NCBI GenBank assembly: GCA_029962745.1
Contig: CM057153.1
Span: 7,603,186 to 7,667,185, forward strand
Source: Echinometra lucunter
Taxonomy: Eukaryota; Echinodermata; Echinoidea; Camarodonta; Echinometridae
Direction: 5' to 3'
Length of the DNA: 64,000 bases
The translations under genes were made by a program, and so were the position numbers. Of this stretch, positions 33,867 to 47,200 are shown in pieces. Below the pieces are notes generated by a model. The model worked only from the letters and a program-made list of their open reading frames with translations, was not told the origin of the DNA and made no database searches. Position 1 is the first letter of the stretch, and the number at the start of each line of letters is the position of its first letter.

Positions 33867-36430
33867 AACCAGAATCGGGATCTACATCCATTTTTTTTTC
33901 TTGTGGTAGAAAGAGACAGGTATTTTATTGTGAACATTTAACAGAGCTCTACCAGTATTTTTAACCTAGATGTATGTACTGGTGCATATTTAAAGTTTTA
34001 AAGGCTTCAGAATTTCTATTTAATACCTGGAAGCTAGCTTGTGATGTGTTCTGCAAGTTCGGAAGAGAAAATGCGTAACCAGCCACAATTATTATTGCCA
34101 TGGTCCAAGAAATTTTTGGCATTGTGTTCAAGAGTAATGATATATATCATATGGACTTATGTGGAAGTCAGACTTAGGCAGATTACAGGTAATTTTATTG
34201 ATGTATTGAACTGTATGCAATTGAACGTGCGTTTGTTGATTCAGTAAGCTGACAGGCATGTTATTGGTATGCCTTGGACTATTAGAATACCAGAAAAAAA
34301 CCTTGATGTAGGGGAATCATTTTTGTCAAGCTATTGCAATGTATTGCTTGCATTGATGTGATATCGACCAGTAATGCCTTTCATACTAAATGAAGAAAAT
34401 GCTGCTTCCCAACTGTACATGAGAACCATGCTCGTGTATTTTTTAGATCTAGCCCGTAGTCTGTGTAACATAATATGATATTTATGAGGTGTTTTCGGAG
34501 TGAGCACAAGCATATCTCTAATGATGTAAACTCAACTCAGCTTGTATAACTTGTTAAGTATAGTTTACTTAAAGGGTTGAAATCATTCCAGATGTCATGG
34601 TTTATCTATAAAATCAGAGACTTTGCGTTCATGAAACTTTCATTAGTTGTTAGTCATATTTGTAAAAGTTCCATGCTGCAAAGAAATGGAATCATAACAC
34701 TCCTTGGATCGTAATTTTCTAAGTGTCATGTTGCAAAAGTTGTTGTTTTTTAAAAATATTATTATAATATGTGAATTGACAGACTTTGATATTTTTTCAG
34801 GTGGTGTTGTTTGCATTGTACATGCAGTCAAACTGCTTTGTGAGAAATTTGTCAAAAGAAACAGAAAAAGTAGCAGTTCTGTAGAAGTGAATTTTCTACT
34901 GAAGTTGGAGGTGTGCTTGGCACTAGACTTGACACAGAGGTCTGTCGCAGGGCATATGGGGCTGGAGGTCTTCCTGTGAGAAAGATGTTTGTCATAGCTT
35001 AGTTATGGGTTCAGAGGTTTGTCTGCATCTTGTTCACTCCCCCTCAGTATTTTGTTATAACCAGTCTTGCTCTCAACACATGGGTAGTAGGTAGGTATAT
35101 TTCCTAGTATACTGGAGAAACGTTGTGAAGACATTAACCCATTCGTGACAGGAATTATTTAAAGCCTAATTTGATCAGCTTTTATTCTTCAAATTGGCAA
35201 CACCAACATTTTTCTTTTATTGCTACATTTTTCTTATAAAAAATGTATCTGAAATAAATATAAATTGACAGAATGTATGATGAGAAGTCATAAAGTTGCC
35301 AATTTGCAGGGAAAAACAGTAATTTTAACATTTTCATCGCATTGCCAATTTAAGGAGTTTAATGCTTTTTTTCCTTTTAAAAAATTTCAGCATCAAACAA
35401 CAAATATTGATGCAATGAAAATGGGCACAGTAAGTGTAGAATTTTTTGCTCTTTCTGCTCATGTATTTGGTATGATTTTTAGGGCTCTGCATCAAAAGTT
35501 ATTAGACCAAACCACAAAATGTGGACCCTCTGTCAATATACTATGACAACTCGGCAAAAAAGCTAATCAATTCTGGCTTTGGTCTACCATTGGAACAAAC
35601 AGTGGACTCTGTCTACTAACCCAGTCTACTTTGGCCCACATACACTCTACATATCTTATAAACTCTAAGCAATGTGGTATTCCAGGGTTTTGAACCATGG
35701 CAGATAAAGCATTAATTGTGATAGGGCTTGGGTCCTCACATGTGCTTCAGAACAAATTTCTAGGTGCAGAATTGAACAATTCGTGCTACCTTTCAGTTCA
35801 TGGAAGGAAGTAAAAGTGGCCTCACTGGACGTATGATCCTTCTATATAGTAGAGTATATTTACATAGTGACTGCGCTATATAAATGGTCTAATTATTACT
35901 ATATTTCTGTATATGCTGACAGGGTTTATTGTCATCCAGTCCTACACAGGGAACACGATACTTGTTCTGTGATTGATTTATTTATTGTTTGATTCATTGA
36001 TTGATTGATTGACTGAATGGGGGTATGGGAGGGAGGTACAATCGGGTATAATCAGTTATTGATGCTTAGATAGCTTAGCAAAACTGATAGGCATTAAAAG
36101 ACTCATCCAGAACATAAACAGTACAAACAACAGTGTGCATTTTCTGTTCCAGAAGTGTCTTTTTATACCACTATATTTGGTTAAGCTACCTTATTCAGAG
36201 CTACATTTTATTGTCTGTTCAATATTCTGTCATTGATATGAATTACATATGTAAAAGTGATTTTATTATGATATTGCAAGGCATCATTTGTGAATATTGT
36301 ATTTTTGATAAGCCAATATATTTTGTGAAATTGTTCTGAAAATGATAGGCAAAATGACTGAGTTCATCTCCGTCTGACCAACATTCCTGTCAAAATCTGT
36401 AAAGAGATTTATCAGGTTGGTGAAGCTCTA
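33867..36430. other. AAMP 3' untranslated region and downstream DNA
   Basis: AT-rich. An AATAAA occurs near 35252, too far to be sure it serves AAMP. A fragment like a SINE tail (TGACTGCGCTATATAAATGG, about 35870-35889) is present. No further coding exon is seen. Confidence 0.45.
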
Positions 36431-36645
36431 ACAAAAAGCGATTTTTTCATCTTTTCGCAATCAAGTTGTTGTTACCTTGTTAGCTTTCGCGTACTGGTTT
36501 CTGCTGGCTTCTTCTGACTAGCCCTGACTCGCCGTAGATGAGGACTGCCACACTGCCGATACCCCATCTAAGGCGAGTCAGTAGGCGAAAGCTAATAAGG
36601 TAACACCAAATTGAGTGTGAAAAGATGAAAATTTCGTTTTGCTAT
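36431..36645. repeat. Foldback element (GTTACCTTGTTAGCTTTCGC)
   Basis: Left GTTACCTTGTTAGCTTTCGC and right GCGAAAGCTAATAAGGTAAC are inverted, with outer arms carrying TTTTCATCTTTTCGCA and TGTGAAAAGATGAAAA, and inner arms CTGACTCGCCGTAGATGAGG against CCCATCTAAGGCGAGTCAG. The left arm has about 30 extra bases, so the fold is imperfect. Confidence 0.7.
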
Positions 36646-39600
36646 TCCTTTCAAAAATAAAAAACCTATGGGTATATATTTCATGGAGAGATTGAATAGA
36701 GATAAGAATATAGTGATGCCTCCGGGGTTCAGATCCAGTTTTATATGCTCTATGACGGTTTGAAGCAACCAAAACTCAATCACATCATTACCCCTGCGAG
36801 CATAATTATTCACTACTGTGCCATGTTTTCATAACAACCGCAGTGATAGTCATGTGAAATTAATTTTTTAAAATGTGCCTGATTCATCTGTTAACTTATG
36901 TTTGATTTACCCTAGAAATGTTTAAAGAATAGGTGATCAGTTCATAATTTGTTTAAAAAAAGACTTACATGTGCAGCTATCACTTTGTACCTGTTTTTGA
37001 GATCAAACTTTTGGATAACAGCTGACCATTTCATAGACAATACTTGAAATTTTAGAAGCATGTATTCATATTCTGTAAGGAAATTCTTAGGAATGTCAAA
37101 CTCCATCTGAATATCATTATTACCAGAATATATATATATATATATATATATTATCAAATCATTATTATGATATCAAACTTAAGTTGTCTTTGTCACAATC
37201 TTGCATGATGAACTGGACATTGATGCTGTGTATAATGAAAGACATGTAACCTCAGTGTGATGAGAAATATCTCCATGTATGTATCAGTATTTTTTCTTGT
37301 TTTGAGATCACAATATTGGCATTTCAGTACTTCATAAGATTTTCCTCGTCTTCACAGTCTTTTTTCACTTTTTTACTCTTTTTATTATTTCCTTATGTAT
37401 GCAAGCCATGTTTTTTTAAAGTTTTTTTTTCTTCAAGATCAGAGTGTTTATATGTCCAAGTTTAGAAAGTATGACACTTGTGACTTACAGAATGCAATGC
37501 AACATCACAGTGCTATTCACCTAACACGTGATGTGATACTGGTATTATCTGATTCTGCTTCATAAAATGTACATGTATATTCAGTGGACTTTCACAGTAT
37601 TGAATAAATTGATTTGGTAAAGATTTTGAATTTAGAGAACCATATGATATTTCAGTTGAAGGTGCCAATAGAATGTCTGGCTGGGTTAGGTAAAACAATG
37701 AGTATAGTGTTTGTAATTGTCATGGCACTTGCAACCTTGTAACAGCACCTTGTGTATTATGCGAATCAATGTGTCAATTAGTTTGAGGAAATGGCTGTGA
37801 ATTTTGCTCTATTTAGTTTTCAAGGAGTAAAATTAAGCACCTCCCAGACAATTTGAATCAATGTACTTTGCAGTAGTATGCAATTTAGCCTCAGTTTTTA
37901 CAGCTGGGATTAGTATTCTCTGCTAAATGAAAACAACAATAACCAAGTCTAGAATTTCTGAAATCTGAATTTTTGTCACTGTCTCGTATAAGTTCAAAGT
38001 GAGGCACTCAAAGGAGAGCCTGTGTCACAGAGATCATGTCAATAAAACATATTTTCATCAATTGAAAAAAAAAGGGAAAATTCTTTCTGCCCATATACCA
38101 GTCTGATTGGTGGTCCTTGCATTTTAAATGCACTTTTTCCTTGTAGGTGGTCAGCTCTTAAAAGCCAACAGTTAGAAATTTTATGAAATCACGAGATGTT
38201 GTGACACCTCAAAGATCAACATGATTACTGGTATACAATTATGAACTTCAGAAATTTAAGTCTGCTTCCCTATTTCAGAGATATGCCTTTAAAAGAGAAG
38301 ATTGAATATTATATTTCTATGATTTATTCATAGGTACATGTGTACACCTGCTCTTGCATTTTGCATTGCACAAATTTGAAGAAATAAACTATTTGAACAC
38401 GTCGCAATTACACGTTTAATGTGTCTTTCCTTTTCTGTTGTTCAGTAAAATGTGCTTAAGTATGGAAATACATGTATATCTCAGTGTAGTTTACAGCTTC
38501 TCACTTTTGATGGTTGCAATAGCAAAATGTATATGCAGTTCAGGGAACACCCCTTTTTAAAAATCTTTTGCACAAGCAAAATTTCACTATCTTGGCCTTC
38601 CCTTGTGAGCAATCTCAGATTTCTGAATGATTTGCTGTGCACCATACTGGCACTCCAGAAATGTCCACATTCCACTTTTTCTCTTCTTGGTACATGTATC
38701 TTTCTTCTTCCTTCATCGCTTGCTCTTCTCTAGTCTTTGTATCCTTTCAATTCATCATCATCCTCGTTTCCTTTTGTGTCTCTTTTCTCTCTCCATTCTT
38801 CATCATGGTCATCCCCCCCCCCCTTCATCTCTCTCTCTCTCTCTCTCTTGGTCCATTTCTACACTCTCAAAATCATATACACATACTCCTTTTTCACAAA
38901 ATAAAATGCATTAACATAATATACCATGCATGAACATTTTAATACTTTCCTGGAACATTCCTGTTGATTTTGTCAAAGCAGAAATACATGCAGCCAATGG
39001 CATGCATTGTATCAATACAATACATAGCCTGAGATGAGACTATATCTTGATGAGTGCTACGCTCTAAAAAAAACATATTTTGTCTTATCTGAGAGAAGTC
39101 CAAGAAAGTAACCGTTGCATTTATTAAATGGAAACAGCGCAGACCTCTGGCCAAGACTGAAAAAAGGGAGATTCAGTCAGCCAAGGCATGTCTCAAAAGC
39201 CAAGAATTGTCTCATCATTACATAAATATGTAATTTTCTGCTATGTTGATCAAGCAGTGAGATATTGTATACATAGATGCACTTAAGATTTCATTTCGTT
39301 GTAGAAAAGCAGTTAAGTAAAATGAAATTAAACATTTGTGGACACTGATTTTTACTATAAAAAATTTGGTTACTCAAATAAAAGTATCTATCAGAAATTT
39401 AGATACATTATTTCATTTCAAAATGTTCGCAAAGCAGGGAGAACAATTCAAACGCAAACATTCCAATGTTTAGAACCTGGGCTGTGAGTATGAAAGTTTG
39501 CAAAGTATAACAAGTTAAAAACATTATGTCATGCAAGCTACATAATTCCAGAGCAAAATAGCCATAATTCCTATCACCTTTTCCCAGCAGCCATTATGCT

Positions 39601-40591
39601 AATACTGTATAAGCAATTCATAAGTTAGTGTCATCTGCCACCAGGCATCTAACACAGAGGACTGAAATAACGATCCAATCCTTGCAATGCCACAAGAACT
39701 ACATCCAAACTTGTCCACATACCTCAAATTCAAATACTGGTATAAGAGAAACATGAGAGTTCAGCACTGAGTTTGAAATGAATCAAAGTGAAACCATTTC
39801 AACACCTTGACCTCCTGTACACACTGACGCCATTCTTCTATGGTATACTTGAAAGGCTAAATAATAAATAATATTTGGTAAAGTACAGCAAGCATAAAAC
39901 TAAGGGGGTTACAGTAGGTATCAAATCATGCTTTGTAACAAATGAATAAATAAGGCAAAGTAAATGAACTGATAAAATATAACAGGGTATACAGTTAACA
40001 CCACAGAACACCCGAGAGCTAAACACTTGTGTTTGCAATGAAATATCACCATGAATGGGACTTGCTTCTTTCCACCTATCACATGTACATGTACGTCCAC
40101 ATGATGTACATTGTAATAATATATTTTGTTTATCAATATAGCAATCTTAAAAGGGCATAGACAAATATGTACCGACTATTCTCAAAAGCAATTACTTGAA
40201 GACAAATGCTCCCTGAAAATTATTTTAAGGTAAAATGCATTATCTTGAAAAGTGAGGGAGAGATCTGCAGGAAAATATCTCTAATTTCTTAATATCTGTC
40301 TTGAAAAATATTCCAGTGTATGTGACTGAATTTTACATTTTCAAGTTAATCTTACATGTATATCCATTTGGGAATGGGAAGCAAATGAAATGAATGTTGA
40401 ACATGCAACAAAATTAAAACACAAACAAACCATGCACTTCTCCACTGCATCTCCAATTCAGAGATTCAGAGTTGTCCAATTCAGAGTTCATGCATTCTTA
40501 TGACTGATATGATCATCAACTGTTAAAGTACTGATTCAAATTTGCTACATTTCCTTTCTATACCAGTAGCCAAGTTTCGTGAGCTGTGACC
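36646..40591. other. Region between convergent AAMP and CNPPD1, no gene seen
   Basis: AT-rich sequence with (TA)n near 37130-37150 and a CT/poly-C tract at 38813-38848. It probably includes 3' untranslated sequence from one or both genes, but no transcript end could be fixed. Open frames here are short and featureless. Confidence 0.45.
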
Positions 40592-40946
40592 ATGGTTCTC
40601 GCCAGTACATAACACCCATGGTTCCAATACCATGCGTTAAGGGTTTCAGACAAGGAAGAACCATGTGTGAAATTGCTGCGTGGCAACAAGGGTAAAAAAA
40701 TATTGGAGTATATATTCTAAAAACAATAATGATGAATGTCACAGATTGTTTTGCATTTTGGCAATGTTTTTTACTTTCATGTCATTAGCAGACAACTCCT
40801 GCTTACCAAGAAGTATTTTTCATCCTTTTACGATAGCATATACTCCCGCCACACCTAACTTTAGGTGTTATTTTGTAAAACTTCCGAAACGTACACGCTT
40901 TGCGCAGAGTGGGAACCGTGTGTGGATTTTTTTCTAGTGAGAACCC
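40592..40946 (+). mobile_element. 360-bp MITE, copy 2
   Basis: Near-identical to 33349-33708 in the same orientation, with a short deletion near 40680 relative to copy 1. CTGTGAC occurs just outside each end, a likely target duplication. Confidence 0.8.
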
Positions 40947-41252
40947 TGACTGTGACTTCAGCAAAGCACTGCAGCAGACCAAGAGAGTGTGCTGGAAACC
41001 ATAACAACTTACGTTCTTTGATGTTGGTGTAATTCATGGCAAAATCAATTATGCATGACTAAGCTAGAAACAGTACTGCCACTGTGTTTCTATTTTCCAG
41101 TGGTCTAATTTGCTTTCATGCTCATGTGGACTTCAGTTGGGGTAAATGTATAACTTGTACTAATGCAACAATGTTGTATTGATGACTGCATGTTATCTTT
41201 GTTGAGCCTCGTACTGTCTCATATTTTTAAGGTATTTGAGAAATCTAGTTGA

Positions 41253-44200
41253 CTATGCTACAATGAGAGGGATAGTTCCTGTTGCACGTGGTACAGTATT
41301 CTCAACGATGGACTTTGGTAGCAACGTATGAACTCTGTCTTGCTGTGCACTGTGCCTGGCCATGCCATCACACACAGAACACTGCCTCCTGGAAGCTAGA
41401 GTTGAGTCCGAGTCCATGTTCGAATTCCTGGGGTTCAACTTTCCTTGAGGTTGTGACAAGTTAGGGCAGTTCGGGTCCGGAAGATATGCTGATGGGGATG
41501 GAGTGGATGTGCCTTCGCCTTGACTCGTGGAGTGATTGATCTGGTGAGAGCGACTTTTCAGTGGATGACCTGCATTGCTATCATTAGCAAGCATCTCAGA
41601 GGAAGCGTCGTTGTATGCAACAAGTAGGGCGTGGTAGAACGTGATCATAGCCTGGCCTATATCATCAATTGTAGTCCGTAACCAAAAGTCATCCTCCATC
41701 CGTCTAGTGTGACATTGCTGACAGCTCAATGGCTCAAGATCTGTGTTCTCTGTGAGTTGGCAAGGAGAAGAATCGCTGTCAGACATGCTTTGGGAATCCA
41801 GGTGACCTTGAAGGTTGGTGCAGCAACACTGCTTGCAACTTGGACAAGGAGAGGTCTCAACAGAAAGCAATGCTTGGTCCGGCGCAGAGTCAGTCGGGTC
41901 AAATGGCGGCAGGATGATCTCACTCTGGTGAGAGGCCACCTGTGTTGCCTTGAGAGGGCGCACTCCATGGAACACATGACTGTGGTTGTCCGAAGCAAGC
42001 GAGATTCCTGGGACGGCAGAGTGGTGCTGCATCAGCAGAACAGACCAACAGAGGACTGCACTGCAAAATGAGTATACAGCCAGACACATACCAATCACCT
42101 AAAAAAGAGAAAAGGGTATAAAATCATGTATTTTGCTATTTGTTTAGTTTATATTTGAAAGAGAAATATTCTTTTCATCACCTAACAGCACGGGGGAGGG
42201 GGACCCCACTAATGACTAATCCTGTGCATCTACTTTTTTTTACACCTTGTGTTCCTTCATTTGACGACTCTTTGGATTTCCTCTTACCTTCAAGGACTGG
42301 TCCAACAGCTGAGATATGGTAGTATACCAGTCTCTATGCTCCATCAGGACGTTGAAATCCGAATATGAGAACCAGCCTCTCCGATGTCCTTCATTCAATG
42401 CGATCCTACATAGAAAATAACAGAATGCTTTCAAGATGCATTCAAAGTCAATGAAAATAAATGCGAGGGCAGGAGCTTGTTGCACAGAACTTGCCTTTGA
42501 TCGCAACTCCTAAATATCAAACGCAAGTCCTTAATGCACACTTCTGATTGGCTGAAAATAAAGTTATATTTGATTTTCCTGAGTTGCGTTCAGACGCAAG
42601 TTTTATGCAACAGGCCCCAGCACATGTAATCCTTTATCTATGAATTCACAGCAGCTCACAATGCACTGAAAAGTCCTGCAAGAAATTCATGCATGTACAA
42701 TCACATTTGCCTTGATCTAAGCAGTAAATTGGAAGAACGAAAAATCTTTTGTAAAACTCACTAATGACTGAATACAAGTGAGTGTGGCATTGTAAATGAC
42801 ATGGTAAAGCAGGAATATTTAGCTTTGTGCTGTGTCTACCATTCTAACCTCTATCTGTATAGCAATCAAGTATAGATGAATTAAAGAAATTTACAAATTG
42901 AATTTATGTCACTTACCATGTTTCCATTTGTTGCAAGAACTTGTAGAATTCATCCGGTGTAATGTACAGATCCCAGTCCTGAAAAAAAAAAAGGCTCTTT
43001 CAAACAATTTTTTTAAATACTGTATATCACTAAACTAACAATACAAAGAAATCTGTATTGTATTGCCCTTTCTTCTTGTTCAAGAAAAAAAACTAAGTGG
43101 TCAAAGTTCCCAGCACCAAAATAGCACCCTTTTAAGATATCATAACATCTAATCCAGATATAGACCAACATCTGTGGTACAAGGAAGCTATATATGACAT
43201 CTACTTTTTCAGCCGACTCTGCAGGAAATTCAGGTCATCTACATGATATATCACATTTCTATGCATATGGAGCTGACCCAATTCCTAACTTTACAGTGAA
43301 TTTAAATTTGTCACCCATGGAAATAAAAAGATGACTGTTCTACTACAGGGAAGAAGAATGTCATTAAAATCAAAATAGACTGCCCTCTACACCTCTATTT
43401 ATTTCCTAATACACAATATCACTAAAATTCAACACAAGTATCAAAGAGCTTGAATAGTAAAAGACACTACACTTACAATTGCTTCCAAAAAGTCTCGTTC
43501 CAGTTCATTAACTCTCTTGACATCAATCTTAGCTGTAAAGCAACAAAGGAGACAGAAAATGAGAGAAAAAAATCAAGTCCCGATTTCATCTGCAACCAAT
43601 TTATATAAAATATGACATTAGGACAAATGGCTAAGGAAAAGTGACGCATTTACATAAAGTAACAATATGTCAACCTACCACTGTCCGCCCATTCGTCACT
43701 GAATATCTCTTCATCTTCACCTTCATCGTAGAGAAACTTAGTAGCCAGCATCTATAAAACATGTAAACAGGATGAATGCATAAAGCAACTGAGGTAAAAT
43801 ATTAACAACTTGGCAATGATACAAGAAAATTACCAGACATTCAGTTAATTCATGTTAACTTTCTGGCAGTTGATTTTCTGTGGAGTGAATGCAAGAGGAC
43901 ATCACACATGTAGAAGCAAGATGAGTTCAAAAGCAATTGTCCAAACCCCCATTTTTCTTACCATGCTACCTATGATGAGATCTGCATTAACGAGTCAATA
44001 AAAGTTCACGCTCAAATAAAACACACGTTTGTCAAAAGTTGCGCAACCTTGTAATGTCATATTTTGCTCTAACTTTATAAGAATTTGACTGATCCATAAC
44101 TTTAGGCAAAAAAAAGGTGCTGTTTAAAGGAGAAGTCCAGACGATTTCATTAAAATTACACTATAAAGCTTAACATTCACGCTAACAGACAATGCTACTT

Positions 44201-47200
44201 TCATTTATCCAAGTGATTTCTGTGATTTTTAAATACCGATTAAGTGTTGGCTTTTTTACTCTGAATAATTGAATTTCCCACCAAAACCCATTGGTCGTGT
44301 GACGTAGGCCATGCAGTTGCACTGCCCATGCGCACTTATTCTCTGCACATTCTCTATGCAAAATGCCGATATGTCTAGCTTTTGGGTGTACAAATCACAC
44401 CAGTTCTGTTCCAAAGAGAAGTTTTTTGCAATCCCAAATCCCCTGACGGACAGGGAGAGGTGTGCCTGATGGATTAAGATATTAGAACGGACAAATTTGA
44501 CTTCAAAACTTAGAAATTTTCGAAGCTAAAGAAAGTGTGCAAAGACCACTTCGAGCCGGAATGTCGTACACTCATATCGCTTGCATCGCCTGGCCTGCCT
44601 GCGGTGCATTAGCTACATCACTGGGCCCGGGTGCGAACTGTATTGTGGATGAAAATGGGCTCGTACTAGAACTACTGTTTATACAAGTTAAATGTTGATT
44701 ACTTGATAATCCTGGGGTATGTCGTGTAAAGTAAAACATTTTCTAGCTGCTGAATTTTTTCTCTTTATGATCCATGCTTACAGAAATCGCCTAGACTTCT
44801 CCTTTAAAACCAACAAACAGCAACCAAACCAACAGCACTTCTGAATATCTGCCAAGCACACTCACTTACCATGGAAACCAGGAACAGTTCAGTGGAAGTC
44901 ACTTTCTGGAGGTAGGAAGATTTCTGTCGTTTCAGGCGGCGAGCGTACATCATACCCAGTATGGAAGACGAGGGGTTGATCTGTCCATTCCTATGCAATA
45001 ATGCAAAGAAACAGAATTGATTCCTAGAACAGTTTTCGATTATGTTGAGGGGGTCATGGAAAATGGGAGGGTGTATGTTTGCACACAATGCACATCAGGA
45101 TGTAACGGTTAAGTCTATGAGGCACAACAAGTTAACTGATATCAAGATTCCTGATGACTCATGTGTTTCTATCCCACCTATGATCTACCATGTCACACAT
45201 GGTCCCATATTAGTTACAAGTATAATTAATTAGAAGTATCTCACAACAAGCTCGCATTTCCTTTACAGCACAGCCAAGTAATGTGTATGACTGGCGAACT
45301 CTTTCATGCACAAGCTGATGTACCTATTAAACTTGGCTACATGGCGACGTGTAAATGTTCCCAGGTTCTTTTCGGCAGCACTCTGGAATAGATCCACAGC
45401 AACATCTAGCACAAAAAAGGGAGATACAAGAAGCTAATATTAAATTCATGTCATCAATGATATATACTCAACATTTAAATGACATTGGACAAAAAACTGT
45501 TACACACACACACACACATGCACATATAACTATAAAATGCTAATGTTTCACACTCTGAATGAAAGTCACCATCAAACAATCCACATACATACCATGAGAG
45601 AGAAAAATTCAAATGGTTCTGTGCATACAAATATATTCAGGCAGGGTATGTACTATAGCAAAAATAGGGAAGAGAAACAAATCACTAACAAACAAGGGCA
45701 TTCATTTAGAAGTACTCGTAGTTTTCCGAATAGAAAAAAAAAGAAGAAAAAACAGAGACAAAAAAAAACAAACGCCATTTTTTCAACATAATCTCAATCT
45801 GTCATGTAAATGTAGCCTGCATCATAAGTAAGGCAAAATAATTCTGATGAGGTTACATGCAGTTGTTTTCCAACTTTCACACAAAATACAACCATTATGA
45901 AATACAGTAAAAATGAGCACAAAATCTTTTATCAAAGTCTTTACTGTAACATACATTTTGCAAATACATGTACATAAATGTACAGCTCTCCAATCTTGTA
46001 TGAAAACTCAGGACTTAATTTTTTTTTTTTTTAATTTTTTTTTTTTAGTATCTTTATTTTCATTCTGATGTGTGAAAACAGCTTAAGGGATGATCAGGGA
46101 ATTACGATTGCTAGGGGAGTTCTGGGTGGTATAAAGGTTGACCACACTTACCTGCTACAGGCAATGATATTCCCTCTGTAGACTTTCCTAGATACAAGGT
46201 GTTTCTGAACCTCTTCTCTAGAGCCGAATGAACCGGTAATTGCTGTACAGAAAATGACCAAAGATGACATTTAAGTAGTACACACAGGTGTTAAAAAATA
46301 CAAGTGCCCTATAAGAGTGGTACAAATAAACATGCTTATGGTAGTGAGAAGAGCAATGGGTAAACTGTCCAACCTGATTGAAGTAAAACTACATGGTGTA
46401 CAAAAACAAAAAAAAAATACATGAGAACTGCCAGAATACTTTGTCTCCACTGCACACATCAATAATTCCAACACAAGTTGTTAATAAGCCAACCATTATT
46501 TAAGTAGTACACACAGGTGTTAAAAAATACAAGTGCCCTATAAGAGTGGTACAAATAAACATGCTTATGGTAGTGAGAAGAGCAATGGGTAAACTGTCCA
46601 ACCTGATTGAAGTAAAACTACATGGTGTACAAAAACAAAACAAAAAATACATGAGAACTGCCAGAATACTTTGTCTCCACTGCACACATCAATAATTCCA
46701 ACACAAGTTGTTAATAAGCCAACCATTATTAAAGATACAAATCAAAACATAATGAAACCAAACAAAAACAAACACATATAAAAATAATACAAGACAAATG
46801 TGAAGTAACTATGAAGCAGACAGCATCAATTTATCTACAAAAAAGGAATACCATTCACGAGAGGTCATAAAACCATGATTTAAACCCGAGCCGTCAACTA
46901 AATCAGATCAGGCACAAATAAGCATATGTCCACTCGGTGGACAAGAGGAATGCCTGTACTATGTTACAGAGGTTTAAACTTCTTTTGTGAATTCAGGTCA
47001 TTAGGTTAATCATTTGTGAAAACTTTGGGAAATTGGTCATAGTCTCATACATGTCTGTTTTTCCACAATGTCTTTGCACAGTTGTTGGTGAATATACTGG
47101 ACAGCTACATGTACGAATATGCTGGACAGCTACATGTACGGTACACTACATGCACATATTTTATTGGTGAAAGTTAAAGTCAATGTGCTGGCTTCCTGTT

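Noticed and set aside
35265..35546. Plus-strand 93-codon frame downstream of AAMP
   Set aside because: No domain, no splice context and AT-rich composition; probably untranslated or intergenic DNA.
41709..42071. Plus-strand 120-codon frame
   Set aside because: Shadow of the last CNPPD1 exon on the opposite strand.
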